Shown here: in pieces, positions 45,801 through 60,800 of the stretch
Position numbering within the stretch: position 1 is the stretch's first letter
Layout: every line of letters starts with the position of its first letter
Assembly: GCF_039555335.1 (NCBI RefSeq)
Contig: NC_092636.1
Coordinates: 60,577,991-60,641,990, forward strand
DNA: 64,000 bases
Direction: 5' to 3'
From: Amphiura filiformis
Lineage: Eukaryota; Echinodermata; Ophiuroidea; Amphilepidida; Amphiuridae
Made by a program: the position numbers and the translations under genes
Notes under the pieces: model-generated
What the model was told of the DNA's origin: nothing
What the model saw: the letters and a program-made list of their open reading frames with translations, nothing else
The model's database searches: none

Positions 45801-48800
45801 TAATCTCCCACACAGGGAGTGTGAATTTCAAATGGGGTTACCTGAATGGATGACTTCATTTGAAATTCACACTCCATGTATGAAAGATTAAGGTCATGTC
45901 TTCCATAGGGGGTGTATGGATTTCAACTGGAATAGCCCAATGCTCTTATTTCCACCCTATATCTCCACACCCACACTGATGCAACCATACCCATTCTGGC
46001 AGTGGCTGATGTAACTTTGATGCACCTATCATATATTTATCACACTATCAGTCTTTCAATATTTTTACTACCATTTTCTTACAATATTTTGGAACTCATC
46101 AGTATCTTTTATACCAACATTGGGTTTAAAAAAAAAAGAGAAATAAAGAGACTATCTTGTACTCTTCCACACAATTCTCAGGGTGAACAAGGTAGTTCGT
46201 CCATGTTTTTTATACCAACATTGGATTAAATGTTGTTCATGTTAGGTATATAATATCAACTCTGGATTTATAATTAAACATTGGCAAACTACCTTGTACA
46301 GAATGTTCACCCTGAGAATTGTGAGGAAGAGTACAAGATACCGTAGAAACCCGTCTATAAGGAATAGAAGCGACTGTGATGATAGCATATTTCACGCTAG
46401 CGCCCTCCACAATATTATATCATTATGGAATTTGAGCAAATCATTTACCGACACAAGCAGGTATACAATGTATTATTTTATCTTTATTTAGCATCTCACG
46501 AGCATAGCTCACTTGGCAAGGCATAAGACTTTGGTTCTTTAGATCGGAAGATGGTGAGTTCGAGCCTCATCACGGTCACACAAACTTTTATAAACAAAAT
46601 ATTGTTCAAACTTTTCATTTATATTTTCTTGCATTTTCTAAAGACTCCTTTCGTGATCATTTTTTTTCATATTTAGTTTAATTTATTCTATTGTTTTTCT
46701 TTTATTGTTTCTTTTCTTTGTCTTTTTTTTTCTTGTTTAATTTTATTTTTCTTTATTTTTCTTTGATTCATATAATATTGGCAGGATAAGGAGAGGAGGG
46801 AACGAAAGACCCATTCAGTGATTTGGTCATCCGGACGATCGTAAAAATCATCAAAATTCACCTTTGTCATTGTCATAGATGTGGTAACATGCTAGTGGTT
46901 CAGCAGAAAACCGTGTGACACATAATATACATTTGGCTACATTTTATTATACGATAAATACGAATTTATTAAACATGGTAACAAATATTCTCTAGCAGAT
47001 CGGTTATACGATGGAACTGGTAGGCATAGGCCTATTATAAATTCGGGATATTAAATATCTTCCTGTGAGACAGATCTGCGCATGTGGTCAAAGGCGATTC
47101 CTTACTAGCCACAGACCGTCCGCTGGAATTAGTTGAACATGAACCATTCGCTATGGCTGTTGGTCGGACCTCTGGGACCTCTCATCTCTCCACATCGATT
47201 GTGACCTATAATCCCCGACATTGCACTTATGAACTCACATCCTCCTGTTTTATTCCAATACGCTGGCGAAGTTACGTAATAATCGGATTAACTACCATAG
47301 CAATAGGTGAAAACAATTTTTGAATATACCGCGTTATACACTGATACGTTCAGGCGGTACCTCTTCATTGAACCATATCATGCTGCACCTGTAAGATCTT
47401 TGAAAAGACCAGTATTGTATTCAATCTATGATTGCAGACATACACAGTACAGGTGATGAGTGTAACCTGCTTGTAGCGCAGCGCGATATGTTCAAAATTG
47501 TTTTCACCTATTGCTATGGTAATTAATCCGATTAATTACATAACTTCACCAGCGTATAATGGCGAATAAATTCTGACCATCACTTGGCTTGTTGGATTCG
47601 TCTATACTACAATTAGCTGTCGAGTGACGTAATAATCGTAATAACTACCATCAAGCAGATTGCACTAATCACCGCGTATGTCACCAAACATAGATTGAAT
47701 ACCACTCTTTTCATAAATACTAATCTTACATGGCGAGTGATTAGCATTTCTTTGACAACTATGGTTTAATGCATAGGTGCCACGTGAACGATGAAGTGCA
47801 GGGCTATATATTCGAAATTGTATTCATCAATTGCTATGGTAGTTAATCCGATTAATTACGTCACATCGACAGCGAATAGCCTATAGTATGGGTTCAAGTG
47901 GAACAAAAAATAGTGTATGTCCATTGCTAGCTATGGTAATTAATCATGTTAGTGTTTACATCACTACTTCGGTGAAGACAAGAGAAGTGTGCCTTCTCTA
48001 CCAGCGCCTGTGATATAACAGGTGCAAGCGAAACAAAATTGAATGACCAGAATAGTTTCCTTTGTCAGATGAATTGATTGAAGTTTTTGAAGACACTCTA
48101 TTCTTGATGGGACAATAGATTCAAATATGGAATAATTATTATTCCTCATCTATTTTTTTTATTGAAAAAACTGCAATTGTGGCAACAGAACAATATTTAT
48201 TTTGATTTCATTTCAAGTAGAAACAAAATCGTGCTTAAGCCAAAAACGCACCCTACCTACCATTCCTCAAGAATTGGGATGGCACAAAGGTGCAACATAG
48301 GTTTTTATTGCAAAGAGGAGGACAGACAAGTAGTTACAACACATCTGTCTAACCGAGGGTTTCGCTATTATTTAGAATAAATGCTTTTACTAGTTTCTAT
48401 AAAACCACACAATTACTAAAAAAAACTATAAAAAAACTAAAAAACACAAAAAAAAAACACAAAAAAAACACACCTAAAATTAAAAGTAGAAAGGTAGATT
48501 TGAAGAAAGATAAAAAGAACATGTCAAAAAGTTAAAATTAAGCGAGAATGAAAAAAGCGGAACGGTGCCGGACCATGCTCTCTTCAGCATGTCTTCAGTT
48601 CCAAAGTCTGACGCTCTATCAATTGAGCTATACGATCCTGATATCTGAAACAGTCGTTATTATGTCAATACAATTGATTGGTGTTACAACATACTTAGAT
48701 GGAATGCATAGCCACCCAGTGCCAGTATATATTTGCTCAAACTCCAAATACAACAAGCAACCAATTTTATTGAGGGCGTTTCTTAGGTATATCCTTGTAG

Positions 48801-51800
48801 ACGGGGTTTTACGGTATTCCCTTTATTTTCTAATGCCAACAAATCACACATGTCTGTATACATATTAGCTCAAACTGGAATAATGGCGAATTTGGGTATT
48901 AGAAACTTGCAGCAAGGTGGTGTTTTTGTTTATTTGAAAGGCCCCAATCAAGATGCTCGGTACATAATAATTAAAAATTACAAAGTGATAAAGTGACAAA
49001 CTAAATTGGGGCATATTTGAGGTACATATACAACTGCAGTAACTCAATCAAAATAGCAAAGTTTTGAAAAAAATCAGTGAATCCAAAACTATTCTATTCA
49101 TAATTCTCATTGTTTTTTGTTGTTGAAGATTTCCTACTTACCTCAAACTCTTTGACAAATGGTAGAATACCACACTTTTGTTTCTTTGACATCCTAGTTT
49201 CTTCCATGGATCTCACCATGTTATCCTACAGAAATATCAAAGTAAGAGATCCTTAGCTCAAGATTATCTTGCCTTCTCTCTTTTTCTCTCCCTCCCTTTT
49301 CTTCTCTCCCCTCCCTCTCTCACATTCTTTCTCTGTCCCATTTTCCTCTCCCTCCCGTCCAGACATCACTCTCTCTCTCTCCTTTCTCACTATTAGTATT
49401 ACTTTCTTTATTCCTTTGTTGATGTTTAAAGAATGTTATATATATTTGAGTCATATATTCCAGTACTTACTATATACTTGTCAAAGTTTCTCTTGACTTC
49501 TACAAGACAATTAGCAAGCACCATACTGAGGTAGGATCCAGCCTGACTTGATTGAGATAACACTTGATGGCCAATTCTTACTAACATATACACTGAGTTA
49601 CTGCCAACAAAGAATAAGATATGTGATGAATTGACAATGGTGAATGGAAAGATATTCTACAATTGGAAGGTATAGTATATGTATCAAATCTTGATGTGAG
49701 AAATACATATTCATACTACTGAAAACCGAGTACAGGAATTCAACATGAAGATATATTTGTAATTATAGGCTTTAGGGCATCGCAGCTTCAGTGGATCAAG
49801 TAGTAGTAGTAACTGTCAATGGCTTTGTAAAGACAATTTCAGTGAGAGACCACCTTTGAAAACAGAATTTATTTTTTTTCTTTTCTGCTGCTGTTTGAGC
49901 CTGTATGTGTCTGTCTGTACATCATGGTCTTCAGTTTATACCCTTACAAACTATCAAAATACATGTACAGCATTGTCATTTGGATAGAGTACATCTACTT
50001 CAAATTTGACCAATTCTGGTTCTGGTTAAGTCAGCATCTTGTACTTCACCAACTTTACCGGTCAAAGGAATATGTTCAAATTAAGGCTAACATAAGAGCA
50101 TGTTTGTAGTGTGTACAAATCCTAGCTAATCTTATTTGTTCCATTATAAACTTAAGTTGCCTGTACATCAGGGTTCCTGCTAGGTCCAAATATTATGGGA
50201 TCCACCTGCAAAATTTGAAATCTATAGGTCCCAAACAATTTTTGGGGTCTTTAGACACAAATTCTCACATGTTAATCTCAAATGATGGGGTCCAGCTGGA
50301 CCCCATAATTTTCAAAATCTGAAAAATAAGGAGTCCCTTATGATTAAATTTACTGTGCTAAAAGACCCCAAAACTTGGTGTAGCGGGAACCCTGCTGTAC
50401 ATCTCTCTTAAGACTGTCAATGGAATGTAGCCTTGAAGACAGACAAAAAAAAAAGAACAATAACAAAAGAAAAATTCCATAAATTTCTTACAAGTTATCT
50501 ACTCTTTCAGCAAAAACAGTGAAGTTCTTCATTTCTGTCTCTAGTGATCCAAATAGATCAGACATCACAGCCCTGAAATGAAAACACATTAAACGACAAT
50601 TAATTTAATTAATAAATAATTTGAATAGAACATTACCATAATTCCAGGAGAGCATGAACAATATCTGAGAATAACACCTACCTTCATATCATGATATTGC
50701 GATAAGAGTCGATTTTGGGGCATGAAAATATGAACCATATACTGTCAGTAGGGTGCTACCCTTAATCTTAGTCATGTGTTATCATGTAATGGCATTTTTG
50801 GAATTGTTATCGGCATATTTGGAGTAACAATGGTATAGAAAGTAATTTTGCACAGTTCCTTTCAACTTAACTTGAGTATGATAAATTTGTATCAGCTTGC
50901 CATAGTGTGAGATACAGATTAACTATATTCTATGAAGTATTACACAATTTAGTTCCTTGATGGGGATAATATGAATCCAATCCAACATCTTCAAATGACT
51001 TTTAAAAGTCTCCCTTATCACTGTTACATATATGAGTATGAATTAAGTATTATAGCCAATTTGCTACTTCAATTTACATTATCATGAAGAATTAGACTTG
51101 TAAATATTTTGTAAACGTGGTAAACATTATACTTTACTGTAAAAACTTGATAGTTAGCATATGTGCTTACTATCAAATACTTTTAAAACATGCAAACATG
51201 AAGAGCCCCATCCACAAAAGTGTAAAGGGTTTTGAGGAAAACATCGATAAACATAGTGTGATGTGCCCTGAGTAATTTAATTTAATTTAATTATTTAACT
51301 TTGTTTACAAGCTGAAAGTATTTCATGAGATGGGAAACCCCTTGTATTTTGGAATTCCCCAAATTATTGTAAACAAAGTCAGAGCTATGTTTGGAACTTG
51401 GAAAGCCCCAGTTCATTATTGCACCACCAGGAAAGCCCCCCAGGAAGTGATGTAATGTGAATGTGTATAATTAATCTTGGGAAATCCCAAGATTGCAGCA
51501 ATGTTGTGAAAATGTGATTGAAGTAATGGTTTATTAATAGATGATGGGTTTTTGCATGAGTACTGATATAAAAAGCTGGAGGTTTTTGTTGGGACTTTAC
51601 AGAATGCCGTGGGAAATTGAGAAACTCCACATGTGTGTGATGGTCTTCGTGCTTCAAAAAAGAAGTGCATTTTAACCAGTTTATATAGCCAATAATTGAG
51701 CTAATTTTAATACAGCAACGAAGAAGACAGCGAGCACACAAAAGTGCTCTTCCTCATCAAAGGATTAAAAGTTCTTCTGTCAAATTGCTGGAGTTTGCTG

Positions 51801-54800
51801 GGTTTGTGAAGGCCAAGCATCTGTCAAAAAACAGCGGAGCTGTGTTAAAGAAACCTGTTCCCTGGAGAAAGAGAGAATGGTGAAAGAAACACCATTTTTG
51901 GAGAAAGCAGCGCAAGGAGATATATTTGTGGAGAATGCAGCGCAAGGAGATATATTTGTGGAGATAACAGCGCAAAGGAGATTGGAGAAAGCATCATCAT
52001 TTTCGTATGAGGATTTTATACATGTAAGGATTTATAAGCGCAAGTGTACACTGGACTTATGAGGACAAGCGAATAAGGATATATTACATCAGTCGTCCAG
52101 AACATTGCAAGAACTCTAGGATCACCAACAAGAAGACAGCTGGTTAAGTAGTCATAGAGTAAAACTGTCATTGTGTGATTTTATTGTATATGCGATATTG
52201 TTATTATATGTACCAATCATACTCTGTTTTCAATTAAAGACTTAGATTTTGTTAGCTTAAATAAACAGTGTATTTGTGTTGTGCATTCGTGTGAGTTTGG
52301 GTAAAAGGTGATTTTGGCCTTGAGTCAAGTACGACTCGTAACAATAGTTATATACCAACAATCAAACCTGCAAATTTGTGTCTCAACCCCATTAGCTCAG
52401 TTGGTAAAGCGCCAGACTTTGGTACAATTTCATATTTTCAAAAGCGCTCAATAATAAGCACAAATGTTAACAATCAAGTTTTTACAGTATATTAATATAC
52501 CACATTACAATATAGTTGAACTACAGATAAAATTTTGCAAGATTTTGAAGGCTAAAGATTCTCTACAAAGCTACAACACACAATTCTGAAGCTATACTGC
52601 ATGTATATAAATCTATACACATGGATTTTGAGGTAGTGCTAACTGTTTCAGCCCAATTTAAATAATGTTCCCAGTTTCTAGAAAACCTGTGAACCAAAAT
52701 CAAAGTTGTCCTCTTCTTTTGACCCGTATCTCAAGAATCACATGACCAACTTAGCTGTGAGGACAACATTTAAGTTCTTTGGAATTTAACAAACATGGTG
52801 ACTCAGTTAGCAACACCTTATAGTCCATCTGTCTTCCTAGAGACAGTAGTGTCTGCATGTCATACATGCGAGATCAAAGGTGGTGTATCTGTAGGGTGCA
52901 GTCACTTTGTACCGCATCACACGCTACAGATGCGCCACCTTTTATCGTGCGTGTATCACTCATGAATGCTTCTGTCTGGAGGAAGCCAAATGGACTATAG
53001 CGACAACCAAAGGATATAATGTTATAATAATCAAGCATAACATACAATTGGTTTATATCCAAGCAAACCTTTATAAATGAAATAATTCTACTGCTATAAG
53101 CTTGGATGACTGCCATCTAACCATGTACCAAACACCATCAGTTGCAAGCTAGAGTCCATATATCTACTTCGAGTCACTGGTACTAGCTTTGAAGTTCAGC
53201 GTATTCTGTGTTAGCTTAGCATTATTTGGTGCGTGTACATACTTTTACGTACACAATCAACGTGCCGCATATATGTACACGCAAGAAACCATGATAAGCC
53301 AACGCAGCACACGCTGAACTTCAAAGCTAGGGCAGGTGACTCGAGGTAGATATACAGACTATATAGAGTCCTGGCTACTCTTACAGTGCAGTGAAGCAAC
53401 AAGGTAACACAATAAACATAACAGAAAATAATATATGCAAGAATCCTAGAATCAGTCATTTTTCCTTGCTCTTGGATAAATGTTGAGTGCATATAAATGA
53501 TAACAAATTTGTATTTAAATTTATTATATGTGGAACATGCAAAAGCCAAAAGGCTATGGGTATTAAATTATTAATAGTAAACTTATAAAAATATTAATTC
53601 TAATACCCAAAGTTACATTTTTCAAATGTGTTATTTGTTTGGTCCATTTGCTAATTTTAAATAAAATTTATTTAAGGGCCCTTATATTTCTGAATCACAA
53701 TAATATATATCATAAGAGCATTCTATATAGAGAGTTACACATATTATGTATTCAATTTTTCCTCAAGATACAATCTGGTATTTATGTCCTGGATATATGC
53801 ATACATGCTCTTATTTCAGAGTAAACAACTTAACAAATCTAGACAAAAACATTCTCACTAAGTTACACTATTTTTGAGTAATAAAACGGATAAAGAGCAT
53901 TGCAATATACCATTTACACCCAATGTATCCTTGGCATTAAAAATAATGGGTTTGTTGCACCTCACCCATTATTTCCATCTTTACTGCCTCAGACACATTA
54001 TTTGAAAGTAAAGGATACTGCATTACCCTTTATTTCTTAAATATCAGCTAAATCCCTCACAAATTATCGGATGTTTAAATATGATAGACATAACAATATA
54101 ACTAATCCTACATAAATTGTTTACACCCAGACTACTTTATATAATGATAGGTCCTTATTTATTAACCCTAACACCCAACCCTGCTTTTTGTTATCTGAAG
54201 TTAAAGAAATGAAAAAGGAGAGAAGATGAACAAAGAAGTCAGTTGGCACCCCCAAGATTCGAACCTTTGACCTCCCGCATGCCAACCACACGATCACCGA
54301 CCGGTAGCTACACGGATTATCGCTGCCCGGCAGCAATTCTGTGAGCATATACCACTTAGGGTGATTGTGTCATCGCAGACCCTGGGATTCACGCATGCGC
54401 GGTATTTTTCATCGTGGTATTTTGTGGTTTTTATGGGTGTTAGGGTTAACATAGGCTGTAATTTGGAAAAATACATGTTATCTAACCCTAACACCCAACC
54501 CTGCTTTTTGTTATCTGAAGTTAAAGAAGAAACGAAAAAGGAGAGAAGATGAACAAAGAAGTCAGTTGGCACCCCCAAGATTCGAACCTTTGACCTCCCG
54601 CATGCCAACCACACGATCACCGACCGGTAGCTACACGGGTTATCGCTGCCCGGGCAGCAATTCCGTGAGCATATACCACTTCGGGTGATTGCGTCATTGC
54701 AGACCCTGGGATTCACGCATGCGCGGTATCTTTCATCATGGTATTTTGCGGTTTTTTTGGGTGTTAGGGTTAATAAAAAGACATGACCTTTCAAATTTGA

Positions 54801-57800
54801 TTACTATTTGTGCCCTTATTCATCATAACATAATCCCCATCAATGAAGTAAACCAGCACTGACTGACTGGTGGTGAGAGATGGACTTGATACAGCATTGT
54901 GGGGTTATCAAGCTTCCAACATCACATCAGCAGATTGAATCAAATATGAAGAAATACACTAGTAGTTTTTACAAGCCACAGTCCAAATCTTAGTACACAT
55001 TAGAAATACTATGTCCATGTCAAAACAATAAATTTAAATATATGTCTCAAGAAATAAAGAAAAACCTTAGTAATCAACAACAACATTCTGTAGACAATAT
55101 TATTCTACATAAACAATGCGATTATAAAAACAAAATAAAGCTATCTTTGTTCTTTGACTCTGCTTTATGAAACATGCCTGCATTTCATACCATTTAGTGA
55201 AGCCTCAGAGTAACAGAAACTTGACAGATGTGAGATTTGAACTCATTTATAATGCTAAATTGTAAAGTGTTATATGTTAGATATTTTTTCATTCAAATTG
55301 TAGTCCTGCTATATTCACTCTGTAACTGATATCAACCAAACACTTTTCAGAATTTTCTGGACTAGAAACCTTCTTATTGTCAAACTACTTTTTGGTTCTA
55401 ATCTCATTCCATTCAAGTCGTCTTTTGATTTCAAACACTTAGTAATGATAAAAGCAGCATTTTCAGGCAAAATGGCATAAAAGAAATACCCGGTTTAAGA
55501 GCACATTAAATAACTACCATGCATTGTGCAATACTCAGTGTCCCAAGAACTCTACCATTCACGTCTTACCAAAGTTTACATGTCTTAGTGTTCTTAGTGG
55601 GAAGGTGGGCAAAGGAATCTGGATTTTGTATAATTACAGGACACTGTTATCAGAAACTGGTTTACAATTGCAATTATTTTTTTCAAAATTATATCCAAAA
55701 TCTAAAAAAAAGTGCATTTTCTTTGTTTGCAATGATTTTACAGAATTGGAATAATTTACCATCATTATGAACAGAAATAATTGAATATTGGTACATCTTT
55801 GAGCTTCTTTTTCCATCAAATTTAGTATATTAGTAAAATTTAAAACTCCCACCCCCTGGGCAAAAGAGCTACACACCTTCTGCTTTCTGATATTAAGCCT
55901 TATTCCTTTATTAAACATCAGTTTTTACACAATACAAGCCTTCCTTAAACCAGACAAGATGTGAAATTCAAGTTTTATGAGACACTTTAAAGCTGAGAAG
56001 CTGACACATCCCAGTGACCATTCAAAATGAATCAAGTGACACCACTACATAATGATGATGATGATGGACAGGCTACAATACAAATCTTGTGATACTTGGT
56101 GACAGTCTAATAGGCAATCTGTTTATACTTGGTGATAGTCTAAGCACATCAAAAAGTGTGTTACCATAGTAATCATGGTGTGTAAGCTTAACTTACCTGA
56201 TTTGCCTCTTACAGGCTAGACTGAGGTTTGCAATGCATTATGGGAAGGAGACAAGTGGTTGTTAGTGATTCAAATTGATTTAGCAATTCAACATAAATAT
56301 CTCTAGCTAAATGTTGACACTAATACAACAAAGGGCAGGGGTGGGCACAACTTTAGAATCTGGTAACCACTCCCGTCATCAGCCCTCGAATTAAGGATCT
56401 GAAGGGGCACAGCAACTTTTTTAGGGCAAGTTAATAATTGCCTTGGATTTTCACTGAAAAGGCAAGGCAGCACGGCAGTTTGTAATATTTCAAGAGGGCA
56501 TCATGGCAACTGTTGAAAATTTGAGAAGGGCACCAAGGCAATTTTTCAAAAGTGAAGAAAACACACACAAACATAGATAGATGATTTTATAATGAAGGGG
56601 CAGGGCTGGGGCACCACGGCAACTTCATTAGAGGGCACTGCAAGTGACTGCCTTGGGTAAAGGACATATTTTGAGGGCATTACGGCAGTGGGGATGGGCA
56701 ACCACGGCAAAATGCCATGGGTGCCGTGGGTTAATTCGAGGGCTGCCCGTCATACACTCTATGATTGTATTGAGAACAGTGCATACTCACGGAATATAGC
56801 ACAGTTTTTTGGTGGCAAGCATTATTGTAATATATCCCAGGGGTGATATTGTATATTTTATGAAATTACATCAATGTTGAATGGTCTGCGTTTAACCTCT
56901 ACCAGAATCTTCTTTCTGCGACCTTAATCCCTTCTCAGGATCTTCTTTAACTGGTACACTTTACACATTATAGTTTATTAAGTTTTTTAGAATTTGTCTG
57001 CATGCCACATCACCCACCTCATCATATGACTTCCTAACATTATTCTTTGTCCACTCTGGACAGCTTTGTGCAATCACTGAAGCCATAATATGATCTACTT
57101 TCTCTTGGGACAACACACCAAGTGCATGCAAATTAGCTTACTATTCTAATTTAGTTAGTTGGCTTCTGGGACTGACTCCACGTTGTGTTTCCAATCATTT
57201 ACAGTAATTTCTAAACCAAGTTGTCTGCTGACATACAACATTACTTACCTTAGTTCACTCTTGACTTGCTTTGTTTCTCTGAAAAGTAAACAAAAATAGA
57301 ACAAAAATATTATATAAGTGTACATCAAATACCGTAAAACCTTGTCTATAAGCATATATATGCCTCTAAACGGGTTTTTTTTAATGCAAGAGACGAGAGG
57401 CAGAAACTCTCAACAAAAACATTATTAGGAGTTTGAACAACTATATTACTGATATAGGCGACTGACCAAACACGTATTATTGTAAGACCAATCTATTGTA
57501 ATGTGTTTGTGGAGGGTATTTGCCTTTCGTCTCTTTCGTCAAAAAATACCTCGTTTAGAGGCATATATGCTTGTAGACGGATTTCTACGGTATGTCAACA
57601 CATGGTGCTACAAACTTCTTAATGTTTCACTGGTTCCTTACACTGTGGTCTCTTACCTCGACATACATACCATATGCACATCCCCATCCCAATACCTCCA
57701 CTTGTAACGTCCTTCAACCAAGGACCAACTTTTTTCTGTCTATTTGACCCATTTGACTTTTTACCATCCAACCGTTACCATACTTTACACCGGCAAACAA

Positions 57801-60800
57801 GACCTAGTCTTATATGCGTTTCCTCATTTATTGCATTGATATGCTGGTATCTAGAGGGAACTATGAATATCCTTGGTTACCTGGTGTCCTCATTTAATAT
57901 CAACCTATTTGTCAGGGCTACATCACCCCACCCTTACAAAAACACATCCAAACACACAGAAATTAGAGAGTCAATGAAATAAACTTACTCTGGTTTCTTG
58001 TTCTTGGCACTAAACAAGTTGCCATCCATTTCAGTAGCAGAAAACTCTTCACCTAGAAAATCCTGCAACACAAATGTATAGCAAAATTAAAATGTATGTC
58101 AATGTGATTGAAAATATGGTGTCATGGTTGGTGTGTGCAAGTGTGTATGAATAATCTAAAGAGGTTCTCAGTATTTGTCCCACAGTTTTGCCTGATTTTT
58201 CCCTCAGAAAGTTCCAAAATTCCATGAGATATTGGGATGTATTACACTAACATTTACGTTGCAACAAAAAACCTAAGCCTAAGTCCAAAACTTACTCTAT
58301 TCCATACGATTTCTAATAGAACTACAACAGATTTGGACTTACAACAGGTTGTAAGACTTCTGATGCCTGGTGAAATGTTAGCAGATATGCAGCCCAGGTA
58401 TGTTTTTTTATAATCATTTATTCTTACTTTTATATACCATTTCAAATTAGCATGCATGTTATCATATGTTTTTGAATGCCTTCTAGATTCTACATCACCA
58501 CATTATACCGCCTCAAGATGTTTTACATTCTGAGTACTGTGACACATCTAGGTATAAACATTAAAAACAAAAAATCTTGGGCAAATTTTGATTATGTGCC
58601 AGGTATTAAATACAGGCTTGACACTAGGTGCCTGCTAAAATTGAGAAAGATTCTAGGTTTTTATTCAAGCTGTCTGCTTTATTGTCAAATCACAGGTGGT
58701 GCTATTCTGAAAACGGAGTGAACAAACTTTAGTCTTTGTGGTTCAGTAGTTGTTTCTTTATTTTGCCTCTAAATAAAGCATTGCTTTCTCATTTGGTAAG
58801 GTAGGAAGGAACATTTGAAAATAGGATTTTTTGTACAAATCTCTATTGGACTGGCATTTACTAGTGTGGAACCATAATACTCATGCTATTGTGTGAGCAC
58901 ATCCAGACCTCAAATACACCAATGCACAATGCTAATTCCCCTTCAAAGTTCACATGTTGTGCTATGTACAGCTTTCCAAGTAGAGTCTTAAATATTGTGA
59001 TCCATTTTTCTTACTAAAAATCTGTTGCCCTCCACATTACATTTATTAGCACTGCACCTCAACATAACTTACAGAGTGCACTTATCTTGCAACTTAACTT
59101 TGAGGTCTAGATATGTCCAATCAAATCTTCAGCTAACTGTTAACTAGCTATTTTTTCTACAAGGTAATATACTACATATAACATAATTTGCTAGAATGTT
59201 TCAAAACATGCTAATTGTGTTAATAAGGCAGACTATTCAATTCACAGGTGCAATTATACTAGCTTTCAGAGAAGTTTGGACCTCTGTTGCTCTGATTGCC
59301 ACGCATGATCTGTTAATAAGCAACATAAGAGGGGCTTTGAATTCCCTTTGTGACCCTTTATAAGCATGAATGCAGCTTTTAAGCATAATCAGCCAATCCG
59401 ATTATCAGTCGATTGTTATGAAGATCAGATGATTGAATTAGCCAATTGGGACCCTACTTCCATTTTTACGCTGTCTATGCAATAAAAATGTCACAAAGTC
59501 CATTCTTCTCTGAAAGCAATAGTAGCAAGTCTACTTTAGGAAAGTAAAAACAAAAGAAAACAAAAAGAAAACAATTGTTATTCTATAAAGTTAACACATG
59601 CAAAGGGAAAACAAAAATTTAATACCACTAAATTAGAACTAATCAGAGCTATATTAAATCACATGCACACATGCAGAAGATTAGAAACAGGCAAAGAAAT
59701 CTTGTCACCAAGCAACAGAGCAATTAATCACCATAGCAACAGAAAAAAAGAGTCAATCAACATAGTAACCAAATTTAAACCAACATACCTGACTGTTTCC
59801 TTGAGCAACTTGTGTAGGCTGTTTCCATAAAATATCATAAAATAATTTCACAAAACTTTAATAACTATTACTTTTAACTAGTATAACTGTCTCTCAAATA
59901 TTCACTTAAACATATAATCACTTCCAATATCAAATGAAAGGACCTCATAAACACATTACTTTACAGAACAATACATTCAGGAAAACCAACATGAAATTAA
60001 CATGTTAGTTTACATTGTATACAGATAAAAGTTCCTGAAATATTAGGCAAACTACGTAACTTCAAATTTCCAAAAATAATTGGGAAAAATCTGGAAAAAT
60101 AATATATTTATAAATAAAGTTTTGACACAAAAAAAACCCCATTTGATAAACTAACCACACGAAAATGCAAATAACTCAATTTTTTTACACTATTTGTCAT
60201 GTCAAATTGTCACATTTATCAGTCTGCGAAATAAAGTGACCAAACATCCACAATCATTCAGAATTTGGTAACATAAACATAGGGTTACATAAGTGCTCTT
60301 ACCAATAAATCTGGTTCTACACCCAGACCAAAGAATTTTGAGCAGAAATCTTGTTCTGCCTGGCACATTGGTTCTATCTCATTCAGCATGGAGGTGAACA
60401 CCTGAATGGGAAAAACCAAAGTAAAAGATTCAAATATAAGAGTTGACTCAAACCTCAAAGTAGTCCATAAATAATAAGAATGAAAACACTTTCGTGAACA
60501 AATATGACCTGAGATTGTTTGCACATTATTTTCCATAGTTGCTGCCTGTCCCCCAGTAGTCCATCTTTCCATCTTCATCTTCTTGCCATATCAAACTATT
60601 GATGTTTATTTTAACCACATTCTTAGTCAGTGGCTGTGGCTTAGCTTGTTAGCGCTGAATTTCATTGGTTTCTGTATGTGGTCTTTCACACGGAAGACAG
60701 CACCAACCGTGCCGTAGCGGAAGACGCTTGTCAAAGCGCGAGTATGAAGCACGTTCTATAATAATACGTGTACGAGATGGCAGTACCCGCAACTTTAACA

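Noticed and set aside
46500-46582. tRNA gene candidate
   Set aside because: A- and B-box-like sequences are present, but the stems do not pair as a cloverleaf and the block recurs inverted at 48545-48825, so it is a repeat.
54121-54794. Long minus-strand frame with two repeated ~60-residue segments
   Set aside because: It is the translation of the two tRNA-like TIR elements. Nothing suggests a protein.
56990-57150. Open frame on the minus strand in an EXOC1 intron, containing [19 protein letters not shown]
   Set aside because: It looks protein-like, but no acceptor gives an open exon in the phase needed between the exons at 57249 and 50572. I could not match it to a family. It may be an old fragment of another gene or element.
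60627-60720. Possible tRNA-derived SINE head ('cttagcttgttagcgctg')
   Set aside because: The A-box match is fair, but no B box follows at the right distance.
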